Below, piece after piece: positions 42,096 through 53,660 of a stretch of 64,000 bases of DNA. Source of the DNA: Brevibacterium oceani. Lineage in GTDB: Bacteria > Actinomycetota > Actinomycetes > Actinomycetales > Brevibacteriaceae. A program made the translations under genes and the position numbers. Under the pieces are notes generated by a model, which ran no database searches, was not told the origin of the DNA, and saw only the letters and a program-made list of their open reading frames with translations. Position 1 is the first letter of the stretch, and every line of letters begins with the position of its first letter. The stretch is taken from NCBI RefSeq assembly GCF_013623835.1, contig NZ_JABKDE010000007.1:124001-188000 (forward strand), in the 5' to 3' direction.

Positions 42096-42169
42096 TCCCA
42101 TTTGCTACCCGACGGCGGCGCAGCAACCTCGCGCGAGGTTGCTGCGCCGCCGTCGGGTAGCAAATGGGA
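42096..42169. repeat. Palindromic repeat element, copy 3
   Basis: A perfect 74-bp palindrome from TCCCATTTGC to GCAAATGGGA, centre CCTCGC|GCGAGG. It has the same core as the copies at 21724 and 25021, and it starts 6 nt after the MFS stop codon. Confidence 0.95.
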
Positions 42170-42255
42170 GGTTTTGTGGGGGTGGGGATCGGGATAGCCT
42201 TGAGGGGGTGGTACTCCCGCTGACCGCACCTGCGCCCGTTTCCCGGAGGATGAGA

Positions 42256-43053
42256 ATGAAGTTCGCGCTCGCTCAGATCAACTCGACTACCGCAGTGGCC
42301 GACAATCTCGAGAAGGTCCGGACCTTTGCACGCTCAGCCGCCGAGGCTGGGGCGCGCTTCATCGTCTTCCCCGAGGCGACGATGTCGGCCTTCGGATCCG
42401 GGCTGCGGACGATCGCCGAGGACAACGTCGAGACCTGGCGGGACGCCCTGACCGAACTCTCCGCCGAGCTCGACATCACCGTCATCGTCGGCGAATTCGC
42501 GACCACCGCAGACAAGGTCATCAATCTGCTCGCCGTCTACACGCCGTCGGGGGAGCGGTCCGACTACGCGAAGATCCATCTCTACGACGCCTTCGGCTTC
42601 AAGGAGTCGGACACCGTCGAAGCCGGCGAGGAGCCCGCGGTCATCGACATCGACGGTGAGGACATCGGACTTGCCCTGTGCTACGACATCCGCTTTCCCA
42701 AGCTCTTCGCCGAGCTCAGCCGTCGCGGTGCCAGGCTGGCCGTCGTCGCCGCTTCGTGGGGAGCCGGTCCCGGGAAGGTCGAGCAGTGGGAACTCCTCGC
42801 CCGAGCCCGGGCACTGGATTCGAATATGTTCATCGCGGCCCTCGGCCAGGCCGACCCCGAGGTCTCCGGGGTCGATGTGCCGAAGAAGGGACCGACCGGA
42901 GTCGGTCACAGCCTCGTCTCCGATCCCTTCGGGTCGGTGCTGACCTCGCTCGACGGTGCCGAACACCTCGAGATCGTCGACCTCGACCTGGCGGGCGCTG
43001 ACAAGGCGGCCGAGGCGGTGCCCGTCCTGACCAACGCCAAGCTCGGCTACTGA
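42256..43053 (+). CDS. Carbon-nitrogen hydrolase (nitrilase superfamily)
   Basis: Amidase-type member of the nitrilase superfamily, 265 residues, with the full catalytic triad: Glu40 (VFPEATMSAF), Lys106 (YAKIHLYDAF) and Cys142 (ALCYDIRFP). Family members hydrolyse C-N bonds in small amides, for example omega-amides or deaminated glutathione. ATG 42256 has GGAGG 6 nt upstream. A -10 box TAGCCT at 42195-42200 lies exactly 7 nt before an in-frame GTG at 42208. A leaderless form with 16 extra N-terminal residues is therefore possible. The palindromic repeat separates it from the MFS gene. Confidence 0.88.
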   Translation: MKFALAQINSTTAVADNLEKVRTFARSAAEAGARFIVFPEATMSAFGSGLRTIAEDNVETWRDALTELSAELDITVIVGEFATTADKVINLLAVYTPSGERSDYAKIHLYDAFGFKESDTVEAGEEPAVIDIDGEDIGLALCYDIRFPKLFAELSRRGARLAVVAASWGAGPGKVEQWELLARARALDSNMFIAALGQADPEVSGVDVPKKGPTGVGHSLVSDPFGSVLTSLDGAEHLEIVDLDLAGADKAAEAVPVLTNAKLGY

Positions 43054-43162
43054 AACCGGCCGCCCCCGACCTGCACCGGCTTCGCTGAGCGCGAGTCGCG
43101 CCCGACCGGCGCTGTCCGAACGGCTGTGTCCGAGAACACAAAAATTGCACTTGAGGTAAAAA

Positions 43163-43175
43163 TGCACTGAGTGCA
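43163..43175. promoter_or_regulatory. Putative TetR operator
   Basis: TGCACTGAGTGCA is a perfect 13-bp odd palindrome 12 nt before the TetR start. A further half-site TTGCACT at 43145-43151 lies 18 bp upstream. It is the natural autoregulatory site for the TetR/efflux operon. Confidence 0.6.
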
Positions 43176-43186
43176 ACAATGAGGTC

Positions 43187-45693
<2,507 letters not shown>

Positions 45694-45715
45694 TCGGTCC
45701 CCGAAGTGGGATGAG

Positions 45716-45758
45716 AATGGGGCCGGCGGAAGAGGAATCCTCTTCCGCCGGCCCCATT
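45716..45758. terminator. Bidirectional terminator hairpin
   Basis: Perfect 21-bp arms (45716-45736 and 45738-45758) around a single central base; each end reads AATGGGGCC on its own strand. It lies between the convergent DHA2 exporter and acyl-CoA carboxylase epsilon genes, 22 and 25 nt from the two stops. Confidence 0.75.
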
Positions 45759-45783
45759 CGGTTCGACTGAAACGGTGAATGCC

Positions 45784-46116
45784 TCAGCGACCCAGATGCT
45801 GGTCCCAGGTCTGGGGGAGTCGCCTGCGCACGTTCCTGCGCGGTGCTCGGAAGCCTGCTCTGTCGCCCTTGCGGGTCTCGGACTCGTCCGCGGCAGCGGC
45901 CTGCTGGGCGGCATAGGCGATCGCGACCTGGCGGATCGCGACGACGGCGGCCACCGCGGCCGCGCTGGCCATCTCATCGCTGATCGGCTCGCCGTCATCG
46001 GAGTGCACCTGGGACCGTCCCTCGACGGACGGCACCCTCAGGGCGTCGTCGATGGGTTCGGGGTCCGTGCCTGTGGGCGCGTCCGCCTCGGTGTCGGTCT
46101 GCGTTTCCTCACTCAT
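45784..46116 (-). CDS. accE: Acyl-CoA carboxylase epsilon subunit
   Basis: Small protein of 110 residues matching the actinobacterial epsilon subunit by size, position and layout: an acidic variable N terminus, a central helix-forming segment ([20 protein letters not shown], about 42-62) and a basic C terminus ending in a Trp-containing tail ([14 protein letters not shown]). The epsilon subunit stimulates assembly of the alpha and beta subunits in propionyl/acetyl-CoA carboxylases. Its ATG overlaps the beta subunit stop by 4 nt. Sequence conservation in this family is weak, so the call leans on gene order. Confidence 0.8.
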   Translation of the reverse strand: MSEETQTDTEADAPTGTDPEPIDDALRVPSVEGRSQVHSDDGEPISDEMASAAAVAAVVAIRQVAIAYAAQQAAAADESETRKGDRAGFRAPRRNVRRRLPQTWDQHLGR

Positions 46117-47693
46117 AGTGGGATGTTACCGTGCTTGCGCGCGGGCGCGTCGACGTGCTTGTTCTTCAGCGCACGCAGCGCACGGACGATCCGGTTGCGG
46201 GACTCGCTGGGCTTGATGACCGCGTCGATGTAGCCCTCTTCGGCCGCGAGGTACGGGTTGAGCAGAGCATCCTCGTAGTCCTGGATGAGCTCGCTGCGCT
46301 TGGCCTCGACGTCCTCACCGGCCTCCTCGGCAGCCTTGAGTGTGCGACGGTAGACGATGTTCGCCGCCCCCTGGGCTCCCATGACCGCGATCTGCGCGCT
46401 CGGCCAGGCGAGGTTGATGTCCGCGCCGAGCTGCTTCGACCCCATCACGCAGTACGCGCCGCCGTAGGCCTTGCGGGTGATGAGCGTGACCAGAGGGACG
46501 GTCGCCTCGCCGTAGGCGTAGATGAGTTTCGCCCCGCGGCGGATGATGCCGCCGTACTCCTGATCGGTTCCGGGGAGGAACCCGGGCACGTCGACGAAGG
46601 TGAGGATCGGGATGTTGAAGGCGTCGCAGAGGCGGACGAAGCGGGCCGCCTTCTCCGAGGCGTCGATGTCGAGCGTGCCGGCCAGCTGCATCGGCTGGTT
46701 GGCGATGACGCCGACGCTCACCCCTTCGACACGTCCGAAGCCGGTGACGACGTTCGGCGCGAAGAGCTCGGAGACCTGCAGGAACTCACCGTCGTCGAGG
46801 ATCGTGGTGACGACGTCGAGGATGTCGTAGGGCTGCGACGGCGAGTCCGGCATGAGCTTATCCAGCGCCTCGTCCTCCGGGCTCAGCGACAGATCGGACT
46901 CGAATTCGTCGGCGTCGGCCGGGTCGAGGTTGTTCTGGGGAAGGAAGGAGAGCAGGTCGCGCACATAGTTGACCGCGTCCTCCTCGTCGCTGGCGAGGTA
47001 GTGGGCGTTGCCGGAGACCGTGTTGTTCGTCCGTCCGCCGCCGAGCTCCTCATGTCCGACGGATTCGCCGGTGACGGTCTTGATGACGTCGGGACCGGTG
47101 ATGTACATGTGGCTGATCTGGTCGACCATGATCGTGACGTCGGTCAGCGCGGGGGAGTAGACCGCGCCGCCGGCGGAGGGGCCCATGATCAGTGAGATCT
47201 GCGGGATGACTCCGGAGGAGGCGACGTTGAGGCGGAAGATCTCGGCGAACAGCGCGATCGATCCCACGCCCTCCTGGATGCGGGCGCCGCCGGAATCGTT
47301 GATGCCGATGATCGGGCAGCCGAGCTTGAGCGCGAGCTTCTGCACCTTGACGATCTTGCGGCCGTTCGCCTCTGCCAGTGACCCGCCGAGGACGGTGAAG
47401 TCGTGGGCGAAGACGGCGACGGTCTTGCCTTCGATCGTGCCCAGTCCGCAGACCACTCCGTCACCGTCGGGGCGGTTGTTCTCCATCCCGAACTGGTGGT
47501 TGTGGTGGCGGGCGAATTCGTCGATCTCCTGGAAGGAGTCGGCGTCGAGGAGAGCTGTGATGCGTTCACGGGCGGTCTGCTTGCCGCGGTTGTGCTGATT
47601 GTCCACCGAGCGCTGGTTGCCGGTGTGGGCCGCGTCCCGACGCTCGGTGAAAGCGTCGATGCGCTCGGCTGTTGTCCGTGGGGTATCCGTCAT
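46113..47693 (-). CDS. accD: Acyl-CoA carboxylase beta (carboxyltransferase) subunit
   Basis: Carboxyltransferase of 526 residues, AccD5/PccB type, which transfers CO2 from carboxybiotin to acetyl- or propionyl-CoA to make malonyl- or methylmalonyl-CoA. Two crotonase-like halves are evident: [19 protein letters not shown] N-terminal region and [19 protein letters not shown], then [27 protein letters not shown] and [23 protein letters not shown] 47693 is preferred; TATTGT lies 7 nt upstream on the minus strand, so the mRNA is likely leaderless. It is divergent from birA, whose product biotinylates the alpha subunit (gene not in the window). Confidence 0.93.
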   Translation of the reverse strand: MTDTPRTTAERIDAFTERRDAAHTGNQRSVDNQHNRGKQTARERITALLDADSFQEIDEFARHHNHQFGMENNRPDGDGVVCGLGTIEGKTVAVFAHDFTVLGGSLAEANGRKIVKVQKLALKLGCPIIGINDSGGARIQEGVGSIALFAEIFRLNVASSGVIPQISLIMGPSAGGAVYSPALTDVTIMVDQISHMYITGPDVIKTVTGESVGHEELGGGRTNNTVSGNAHYLASDEEDAVNYVRDLLSFLPQNNLDPADADEFESDLSLSPEDEALDKLMPDSPSQPYDILDVVTTILDDGEFLQVSELFAPNVVTGFGRVEGVSVGVIANQPMQLAGTLDIDASEKAARFVRLCDAFNIPILTFVDVPGFLPGTDQEYGGIIRRGAKLIYAYGEATVPLVTLITRKAYGGAYCVMGSKQLGADINLAWPSAQIAVMGAQGAANIVYRRTLKAAEEAGEDVEAKRSELIQDYEDALLNPYLAAEEGYIDAVIKPSESRNRIVRALRALKNKHVDAPARKHGNIPL

Positions 47694-47700
47694 ACCTCCC

Positions 47701-47706
47701 ACAATA
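47701..47706 (-). promoter_or_regulatory. -10 box of leaderless accD promoter
   Basis: TATTGT on the minus strand is followed by 7 nt (GGGAGGT) and ATG 47693. The layout is nearly identical to the desaturase promoter (TATTGT, GAGGAGT, ATG). Confidence 0.6.
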
Positions 47707-47749
47707 ACGACGCATCAGCGTTTCATTGTGCACTCTCGCCAAAAGAATC

Positions 47750-47755
47750 TAGAGT
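47750..47755 (+). promoter_or_regulatory. -10 box of leaderless birA promoter
   Basis: TAGAGT is 6 nt before GTG 47762. A fair -35 element, TTGTGC, lies at 47726-47731 with 18-nt spacing. Confidence 0.6.
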
Positions 47756-47761
47756 GGACTG

Positions 47762-48649
47762 GTGAACAGCGAACACATTCCTCTGCTCGTCGATTCGGCC
47801 TCGGTGATCCGCGCCGCTGCGGACCGCGGAGTTTCGATCCCACGTCTGATCTGGGACGATACGTGCCCGTCCACGAACGACGAATTGGCCTCGCTGGTCC
47901 GCGAGCAGGCCGTCGGCGGCGAGACCCCGGCCGAGTTCACCATCCGCGGCACCGACTTCCAGAACTCCGGTCACGGTCGACTGGGCCGGACCTGGACGGT
48001 CCCTGCCCGACGCTGCCTGACGTGGTCGATCCTGCTCACTCCGCCGGTCGGATTCTCACGCTGGGGGTGGATCCCGCTCATCGCCGGTGAGGCCGTGCGC
48101 TCCGCCGTCGCCGAGGCGGGTGTGCCTGCCGTGATCAAGTGGCCCAACGACGTCCTCACCGTCGACGGGAAGAAGCTGTGCGGGATCCTCGCCCGTGTCG
48201 AACCGCTGCCGCAGGGGCCGCAGATCATCCTGGGAATGGGGCTGAACACCAGGCTGGAGCCGGACGACCTGCCTCGTGCCGATGCGAGCTCACTGGCCAT
48301 CGAGACCGGCGTGGACGGTTCAGAGATTGATCATGAAGCATTGCTAGTCTCCATCCTGAGCACACTGATTCCCTGTTACAGAGAGCTGACGGAATATGGC
48401 GAGACGGATTTCCGGGACAGCCCCACGGCGCACCAAGTGCGTGAGCACATGGTGACGCTGGGGACGCAGGTCAGAGTGGAGAAGCCCGACGGCTCAGAGC
48501 TCATCGGCATCGCCACCGGCCTCGACTCCGGAGCCGACCTCATCATCGATGACCGGGTGTCCGTCAGCGCCGGCGACGTTCACCATCTGCGTCCCGTCTC
48601 CGGTTCGTCCGGCCCCGTTCCGCCCGTTCCCGACGGAGGTGAGCACTGA
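47762..48649 (+). CDS. birA: Biotin--protein ligase
   Basis: Monofunctional biotin--[acetyl-CoA carboxylase] ligase of 295 residues. The biotinyl-AMP binding loop GHGRLGRTW (about 73-81) and KWPNDVLTVDGKKLCGIL (about 126-143) mark the catalytic domain, and a small C-terminal SH3-like domain ends the protein. No N-terminal DNA-binding domain is present, so it is not a biotin repressor. It charges the biotin carrier of acyl-CoA carboxylase, which explains its place divergent from accD. The stop overlaps the adenylate cyclase start (TGATG). Confidence 0.93.
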   Translation: MNSEHIPLLVDSASVIRAAADRGVSIPRLIWDDTCPSTNDELASLVREQAVGGETPAEFTIRGTDFQNSGHGRLGRTWTVPARRCLTWSILLTPPVGFSRWGWIPLIAGEAVRSAVAEAGVPAVIKWPNDVLTVDGKKLCGILARVEPLPQGPQIILGMGLNTRLEPDDLPRADASSLAIETGVDGSEIDHEALLVSILSTLIPCYRELTEYGETDFRDSPTAHQVREHMVTLGTQVRVEKPDGSELIGIATGLDSGADLIIDDRVSVSAGDVHHLRPVSGSSGPVPPVPDGGEH

Positions 48650-50142
48650 TGTCGATCGACGACGACACCGACGCGGCTTACGCAGACGCAGCGGCCGAGC
48701 ACGGGGCCTCGACAGCCTCGGTGCAGGGGATCGAACACGGTGATGACGACCTCTTCCGCGGGCTCGGATCCGCCGACGAGGACGACACCGACGCGAAGGA
48801 GACCGGCGGCGCGAGCAGTGCGGCCCACTCGGCATCGCCGACGCAGACCGCGGCCCACTCGGCGGCACCGTCGCATTCTGCGGTCTTCGATGCCTCCGGG
48901 CCCGACGAAGAGCCGGAAACCGCCGACGCAGATGAGAGCCTCGACGACGTGCCCGAGGACTCTGTGTCCGCCGCCGAGGACTTCTTCGGGGGACTGCACG
49001 AGGATCCGCGAACCTCGGCGATTCCCATCGTCGACGCTGACGGCGCCGAGGCGGCCGACGATGATGACCCCGACTTCGACGACACGATCTACGAGACACG
49101 GACTGCGGCCGAACGCCTCGAAGAGATCCTCCTTGACGGCAAACGCGTCCTCGACCGCCGGGAAGCGGCCAAACTCGGCGGCATCTCCACCGTCTCGGCG
49201 CGCAAGATGTGGCGCGCACTGGGCATGTCACAGGCGAAGGAGACAGACAAAGCCTACACAGTCAGCGACGCCCATGCCCTGCGGATCTGGGCGAAGCCCG
49301 TGGCCGACGGACTCATCGACCAGACGACCGCGCTGTCGCTGGCCCGTGCGATCGGACAGACCACCGACCGCCTCGTGGTCTGGCAGATGGAGACCCTCGT
49401 CGAATTCCTCACCGAGGAGAAGGGACTGAGCGACCCGGAGGCCAGGCGGGACGCCCTGCAGGTCGTCGAGGACATGATCGACCCGCTGCAGAAGATGCTC
49501 ACCTACTCGTGGCGACGCAACCTCGCCGATGTCATGGGTCGCCTCAACGTCAACGTCTCCGACGGACTGGCCATGGACAACAGGCAGGGCTGGTACGACT
49601 CCTCGATGCCGCTGGCCCGCGCGGTCGGTTTCATCGACCTCGTCTCCTTCACCCGCCTGTCCCAGCAGATGGAGCCCAGGCAGCTGGCGGACATGGTCCA
49701 GGAGTTCCAGGGTATGGCCTACAACATCGTCGCCACCGGAGGCGGTCGCGTCATCAAGACCGTCGGCGACGAGGTCTTCTTCGCCGCCTCCACCCCCTTG
49801 GCCGGAGCCGAGATCGCCATGACGCTGATGGAGCGCGTCACCGCAGCCGAAGACCTGCCCCAGGCCCGCGTCGGCTTCGTCTGGGGGCGGGTGCTCTCAC
49901 GCCTGGGCGATATCTTCGGCTCGAGCGTCAACCTCGCCGCGCGCCTGACCGCCGTCGCCGAGCCCGGCACGATCTTCACCGACGAGGAGACCGCTCGAGT
50001 GCTCTCGGCCTCCGACGACTACGTCTTCGAACCGCGACAGTCGATCTCGCTGCACGGGCTGGGAGAGACCTCGGTGGGAGAGATGAAGCGCGGCACCGCG
50101 ACCCGGATGCGCCTCGACCTCGACGACGACACCGAGGCCTGA
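48649..50142 (+). CDS. Class III adenylate cyclase
   Basis: Cyclase of 497 residues that makes cAMP. The first ~155 residues are acidic and repetitive. A helical regulatory domain follows (about 160-305, RLEEILLDGKRVLDRREAAK), like the N-terminal domain of mycobacterial Rv1264-type cyclases. The catalytic domain (about 325-490) has metal-binding Asp in GFIDLVSFT, the Lys-containing IKTVGDEVFF and GDIFGSSVNLAARLT with the transition-state Asn/Arg; these residues fit ATP specificity. No membrane segment is seen. It is coupled to birA by start/stop overlap, and GGAGGTGAGC lies just upstream of the ATG. Confidence 0.9.
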   Translation: MSIDDDTDAAYADAAAEHGASTASVQGIEHGDDDLFRGLGSADEDDTDAKETGGASSAAHSASPTQTAAHSAAPSHSAVFDASGPDEEPETADADESLDDVPEDSVSAAEDFFGGLHEDPRTSAIPIVDADGAEAADDDDPDFDDTIYETRTAAERLEEILLDGKRVLDRREAAKLGGISTVSARKMWRALGMSQAKETDKAYTVSDAHALRIWAKPVADGLIDQTTALSLARAIGQTTDRLVVWQMETLVEFLTEEKGLSDPEARRDALQVVEDMIDPLQKMLTYSWRRNLADVMGRLNVNVSDGLAMDNRQGWYDSSMPLARAVGFIDLVSFTRLSQQMEPRQLADMVQEFQGMAYNIVATGGGRVIKTVGDEVFFAASTPLAGAEIAMTLMERVTAAEDLPQARVGFVWGRVLSRLGDIFGSSVNLAARLTAVAEPGTIFTDEETARVLSASDDYVFEPRQSISLHGLGETSVGEMKRGTATRMRLDLDDDTEA

Positions 50143-50164
50143 GGCCCGGCGTCGACACCGGGCC
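50143..50164. terminator. Hairpin between convergent genes
   Basis: GGCCCGG and CCGGGCC flank an 8-nt loop, directly after the cyclase stop and 18 nt from the topoisomerase gene stop. Confidence 0.5.
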
Positions 50165-50182
50165 ATGAGGCCCGGTCTCGGC

Positions 50183-52957
50183 TCAGAACAGAGCCGAGTC
50201 GTCGTCTCCGTCTTCATCGTCGTGGGAGACGATGACCGCGTCCTCGTCATCGAACTTCGAGCGCGCGATCTCGTCCTTGGCCTCATCGAGATCGAGGTCG
50301 AGTTCGTCGAAGCTCGTCGCCAGGCCCTGCTGTCCGCGCCGGCCCGATCCCGCAGACTTCCGTTTCGACGATGCCTGTGAACCCGACGATGCCCGCGCTT
50401 CCGCGGCTGAGTCGCTGCCGCCGGCATCCGCGTCGTCTCCGTCAGCACCAGAGCCGGCACCCGTGCCTGCGCCGGTGGTGTGGTCGACGGCTTCTGCACC
50501 GCCGAGGCGGGGCAGCGTGCCGATGACATCGATCTTCGACTCCAGCGGAGAGCCCGTGCCGTCCCGTCGCGACAGCTCCCCCGGCAGGGTCCGGGCGCCG
50601 CCGCCGACGGCAGCGGCCTGCGGGGAGTCGCCGACCCAGGCCAGCGACAGCTCGGACTCTCCCTTGAGGAACTTGTGCGCACGCACCCCCGAGGTGGCCC
50701 TGCCCTTCGTCGGGAACTCGGAGAACTCGCTGACCTTGATCGACGAGGACGGGGCACCGTAGAAGTTCTCGCCGCTGGCGACGGTGACCACGGCGAAGCT
50801 GCCGAGTGCTCCGTCGGCGTCGCCGTCCTCATCGGTCTTCGCTGCCTTCGGCGTCATCCCGAAGAAGATCACCTGTGCCTCCGCGGCGACCTTGATTCCG
50901 GCGACACCCGAGGCGTTCCATCCCTGTGCGCGCAGGCCCGCGGCGTCGAATGCCAGCAGCTGGGCGTTCGAGGTGACGAACACGGCCAGGGAGTCATCGA
51001 TGTCCTCCGGCTGGGCGACGCCGACGACGGTGTCCTTGCCCTTGAGGGTGATGGCCTCCCATTCGCTCTTGTTCGGTCGCCCCGCCACCGAGACGCGTTT
51101 GGCCACGCCCTGGGCGGTGCCGAGGACGAACTCCCGGTCGAGATCGATGAGGCCTAGGATCTTCTCGTCCTTCTCCAGTGCCGCATATTCGGCGATCTTC
51201 ACTCCGCCGGCGACATTGGGCCGCGCCGCCGCGGGAGGCAGTGCGGGCAGGTCGACGACGTCGACCATGTGCAGCCGACCCATCGAGGTCACTGCTCCGA
51301 CCTTGCCCTGCGTCGTGGTCACGATCTCCGAGCGCAGCGCATCATGGCTGGAGCGGCGCCCCTCACGCGCCAGCGGCGCAGCATCCGAGGTGCGGGCGAT
51401 GCGCCCGGACGTCGAGAGGAGCACTCGGCAGGGGGAGTCGGCGATCTTGAGGTTCGTCGGCGCCTTCTTGCCCTTGGCACTGAGCTCCTTCATCGATCCT
51501 TCGATGAGCACCGTGCGTCGAGGCGAGCCGATGACCTCGGCGGTCGCCTCGAGCTCGGCGGCCACGAGCTCACGCAGCTTCGCCTCATCGGCGAGCAGCG
51601 ATTCGAGATAGTCGATGCGCTTCTTCAGTTCGTCCCGTTCGGCTTCGAGCTCGAGACGGGAGAACTTCGTGAGCCTGCGCAGCTGCAGGTCGAGGATATA
51701 GGTCGCCTGGAGCTCGGAGAGCTCGAAGACGTCCATCAGCCGCGTCCGAGCCGTCGCCGCATCGTCGGAGGAGCGGATGAGCTGGATGACCTCGTCGATG
51801 TCGAGGATCGCGATGAGCAGACCTTCGACGAGGTGGAGCCGGTCCTTGGCCTTGCGCAGCTGGAAGACCGTGCGCCTGCGCACCACGTCGATGCGATGGG
51901 ACAGGTAGACGGTGAGGAGCTCACGCAGTCCCAGGGTCCGCGGCTGTCCGTCGACGAGGCAGACATTGTTGATGCTGAACGATTCCTCGAGCGGTGTCTG
52001 GCGGTAGAGCTCGGCGAGGACGGCCTCGGGATTGAACCCGTTCTTCACCCCGATGACCAGACGCATGCCGTTCTTGCGGTCGGAGTAGTCGTCGATGGAG
52101 GCGATTCCCGTGAGCTTCTTCGCACCGACGGCGTCCTTGACCTTCGCCACCACTTTCTCCGGGCCGACGAGGTAGGGCAGTTCGGTGACGACGATGCCCT
52201 TGCGGCGGGCACTGATGTTCTCGAAGGACACGGTGGCCCTGGTGCGGAAGGTGCCGCGACCGGTCTCATAGGCCTCACGCACACCGTCGAGGCCGATGAT
52301 CCGCCCGCCGGTGGGCAGATCCGGGCCGGGAATGTAGCGCATGAGCTCCGAGAGCCCGGCGTCGGGATTGCGGATGAGGTGGGCGCAGGCGGCGATGACT
52401 TCGCCGGGATTGTGCGGAGCCATGTTCGTGGCCATTCCGACTGCGATGCCCGAGGCGCCGTTGATGAGCAGGTTCGGGAAAGCGCTGGGCAGGACCTCGG
52501 GCTGGGTGAGCGTGTTGTCGTAGTTCGGGACGAAGTCGACGACGTCTTCGTCGAGCCCGGCGATCATCTGCATCGATGCGGTGGTCAGCCGGGCTTCTGT
52601 GTAGCGCGGGGCCGCAGGCCCGTCATCGAGGGAGCCGAAGTTGCCGTGGCCGTCGACGAGCGGCACACGCATGATGAAGTCCTGGCTCAGACGCACCAGT
52701 GCGTCGTAGATCGCGGTGTCGCCGTGCGGGTGGAGCTTGCCCATGACGTCACCGACGATGCGGGAGGACTTCACATGACCGCGCTCAGGGCGCAGACCCA
52801 TATCGCCCATCTGATAGACGATGCGGCGCTGGACGGGCTTGAGACCATCCCTGGCATCGGGAAGGGCGCGGGAGTGGATGACCGAGACCGCATATTCGAG
52901 GAACGAACTCTCCATCTCTGATGAGACGTCGACTTCGATGACTCTGCCTTCGGGCAT
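50183..52957 (-). CDS. parC: Topoisomerase IV subunit A (GyrA/ParC family)
   Basis: Type IIA topoisomerase A subunit of 924 residues. The DNA-cleaving Tyr119 lies in AAPRYTEARL; the quinolone-pocket segment HPHGDTAIYDALV has Thr81 at the position of GyrA Ser83. The C-terminal beta-pinwheel lacks a recognisable GyrA box (QRRGGKG), which favours ParC over GyrA. The last ~110 residues are an acidic Ser/Gly/Asp-rich tail. AAGGAG lies 5 nt before ATG 52957. The B subunit gene is not in the window. It decatenates daughter chromosomes. The ParC call over a second GyrA is likely but rests on the missing box. Confidence 0.88.
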   Translation of the reverse strand: MPEGRVIEVDVSSEMESSFLEYAVSVIHSRALPDARDGLKPVQRRIVYQMGDMGLRPERGHVKSSRIVGDVMGKLHPHGDTAIYDALVRLSQDFIMRVPLVDGHGNFGSLDDGPAAPRYTEARLTTASMQMIAGLDEDVVDFVPNYDNTLTQPEVLPSAFPNLLINGASGIAVGMATNMAPHNPGEVIAACAHLIRNPDAGLSELMRYIPGPDLPTGGRIIGLDGVREAYETGRGTFRTRATVSFENISARRKGIVVTELPYLVGPEKVVAKVKDAVGAKKLTGIASIDDYSDRKNGMRLVIGVKNGFNPEAVLAELYRQTPLEESFSINNVCLVDGQPRTLGLRELLTVYLSHRIDVVRRRTVFQLRKAKDRLHLVEGLLIAILDIDEVIQLIRSSDDAATARTRLMDVFELSELQATYILDLQLRRLTKFSRLELEAERDELKKRIDYLESLLADEAKLRELVAAELEATAEVIGSPRRTVLIEGSMKELSAKGKKAPTNLKIADSPCRVLLSTSGRIARTSDAAPLAREGRRSSHDALRSEIVTTTQGKVGAVTSMGRLHMVDVVDLPALPPAAARPNVAGGVKIAEYAALEKDEKILGLIDLDREFVLGTAQGVAKRVSVAGRPNKSEWEAITLKGKDTVVGVAQPEDIDDSLAVFVTSNAQLLAFDAAGLRAQGWNASGVAGIKVAAEAQVIFFGMTPKAAKTDEDGDADGALGSFAVVTVASGENFYGAPSSSIKVSEFSEFPTKGRATSGVRAHKFLKGESELSLAWVGDSPQAAAVGGGARTLPGELSRRDGTGSPLESKIDVIGTLPRLGGAEAVDHTTGAGTGAGSGADGDDADAGGSDSAAEARASSGSQASSKRKSAGSGRRGQQGLATSFDELDLDLDEAKDEIARSKFDDEDAVIVSHDDEDGDDDSALF

Positions 52958-53105
52958 GGAACTCCTTTGACGCACGAACTGTTCGATTCGGTCGCCCGCC
53001 TGCGCCGAAGCGTCACTTCAGCGCACGAGGGCACCCGTCGATTCTAGCGTTCGATTCGAGGTCTCCGGCTCAATCAGGCGTTTCGGGAGGGTTCGTGTCG
53101 GAGTC

Positions 53106-53660
53106 TCAGGAGGTCTCGCGGCTCGCATTCAGCCACACGAAGAACTCCCTCATGTAGGTCTCGACGTGGTCGCGGTCGGCGGTTCCGGAGACGAGCTCGG
53201 AGAGCATCATTCCGGCAACCGAGCTGTTGAGCCTGCGGGCGTAGTCGGCGTCGACTCCCGCGATGCGCATGACGAAGTCGTGGATTGCGCGCAGGTTCTT
53301 CTCCTTGGCGGCGACGGCCTCGGGCGGCAGCGCCGGGTCGAGGCTGAGCATCATCATCGTGTAGAAGCGATTGCGGTCGGTGGTCAGCCAGTTCATGCAG
53401 AACTCGACGGCCACCTCGAGGGGTTCGGCACCCTCGGCGCGCATCTGTTCGGGCAGGCGCTCGAGCTGTTGGGAGTTGAGTTCGCCGATGCGCTCCATGA
53501 TTCCGGTGATCAGGGCATCGCGGGTGCGGTAGACATTCGACGTCGAACCTACCGGCAGCTCTGCCAGGGCGTCGACGGCTCGGTGAGTGAGCCCGCGGAC
53601 TCCTTGTTCGGCGACTACGGCGATCGCTGAGTCGGTGACGACGTCTCTGCGCGAAATCAT
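53106..53660 (-). CDS. TetR-family regulator
   Basis: Regulator of 184 residues. The helix-turn-helix includes AIAVVAEQGVRGLTHRAVDA and LPVGSTSNVYRTRDALITG (about 14-52). The effector domain is short, with NWLTTDRNRFYTMMMLSLDP in the middle. The sequence PVGSTSNVYRTRDALI is characteristic of TetR members with a TetR_C_33-like C terminus. A perfect palindrome at 53720-53736, 60 nt upstream, is its probable operator. No transporter or enzyme lies beside it on the other strand, so its regulon is unknown. Confidence 0.87.
   Translation of the reverse strand: MISRRDVVTDSAIAVVAEQGVRGLTHRAVDALAELPVGSTSNVYRTRDALITGIMERIGELNSQQLERLPEQMRAEGAEPLEVAVEFCMNWLTTDRNRFYTMMMLSLDPALPPEAVAAKEKNLRAIHDFVMRIAGVDADYARRLNSSVAGMMLSELVSGTADRDHVETYMREFFVWLNASRETS

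Noticed and set aside
51269..52921. 550-codon plus-strand open frame opposite parC
   Set aside because: Antisense to a highly conserved topoisomerase gene; no recognisable motif.
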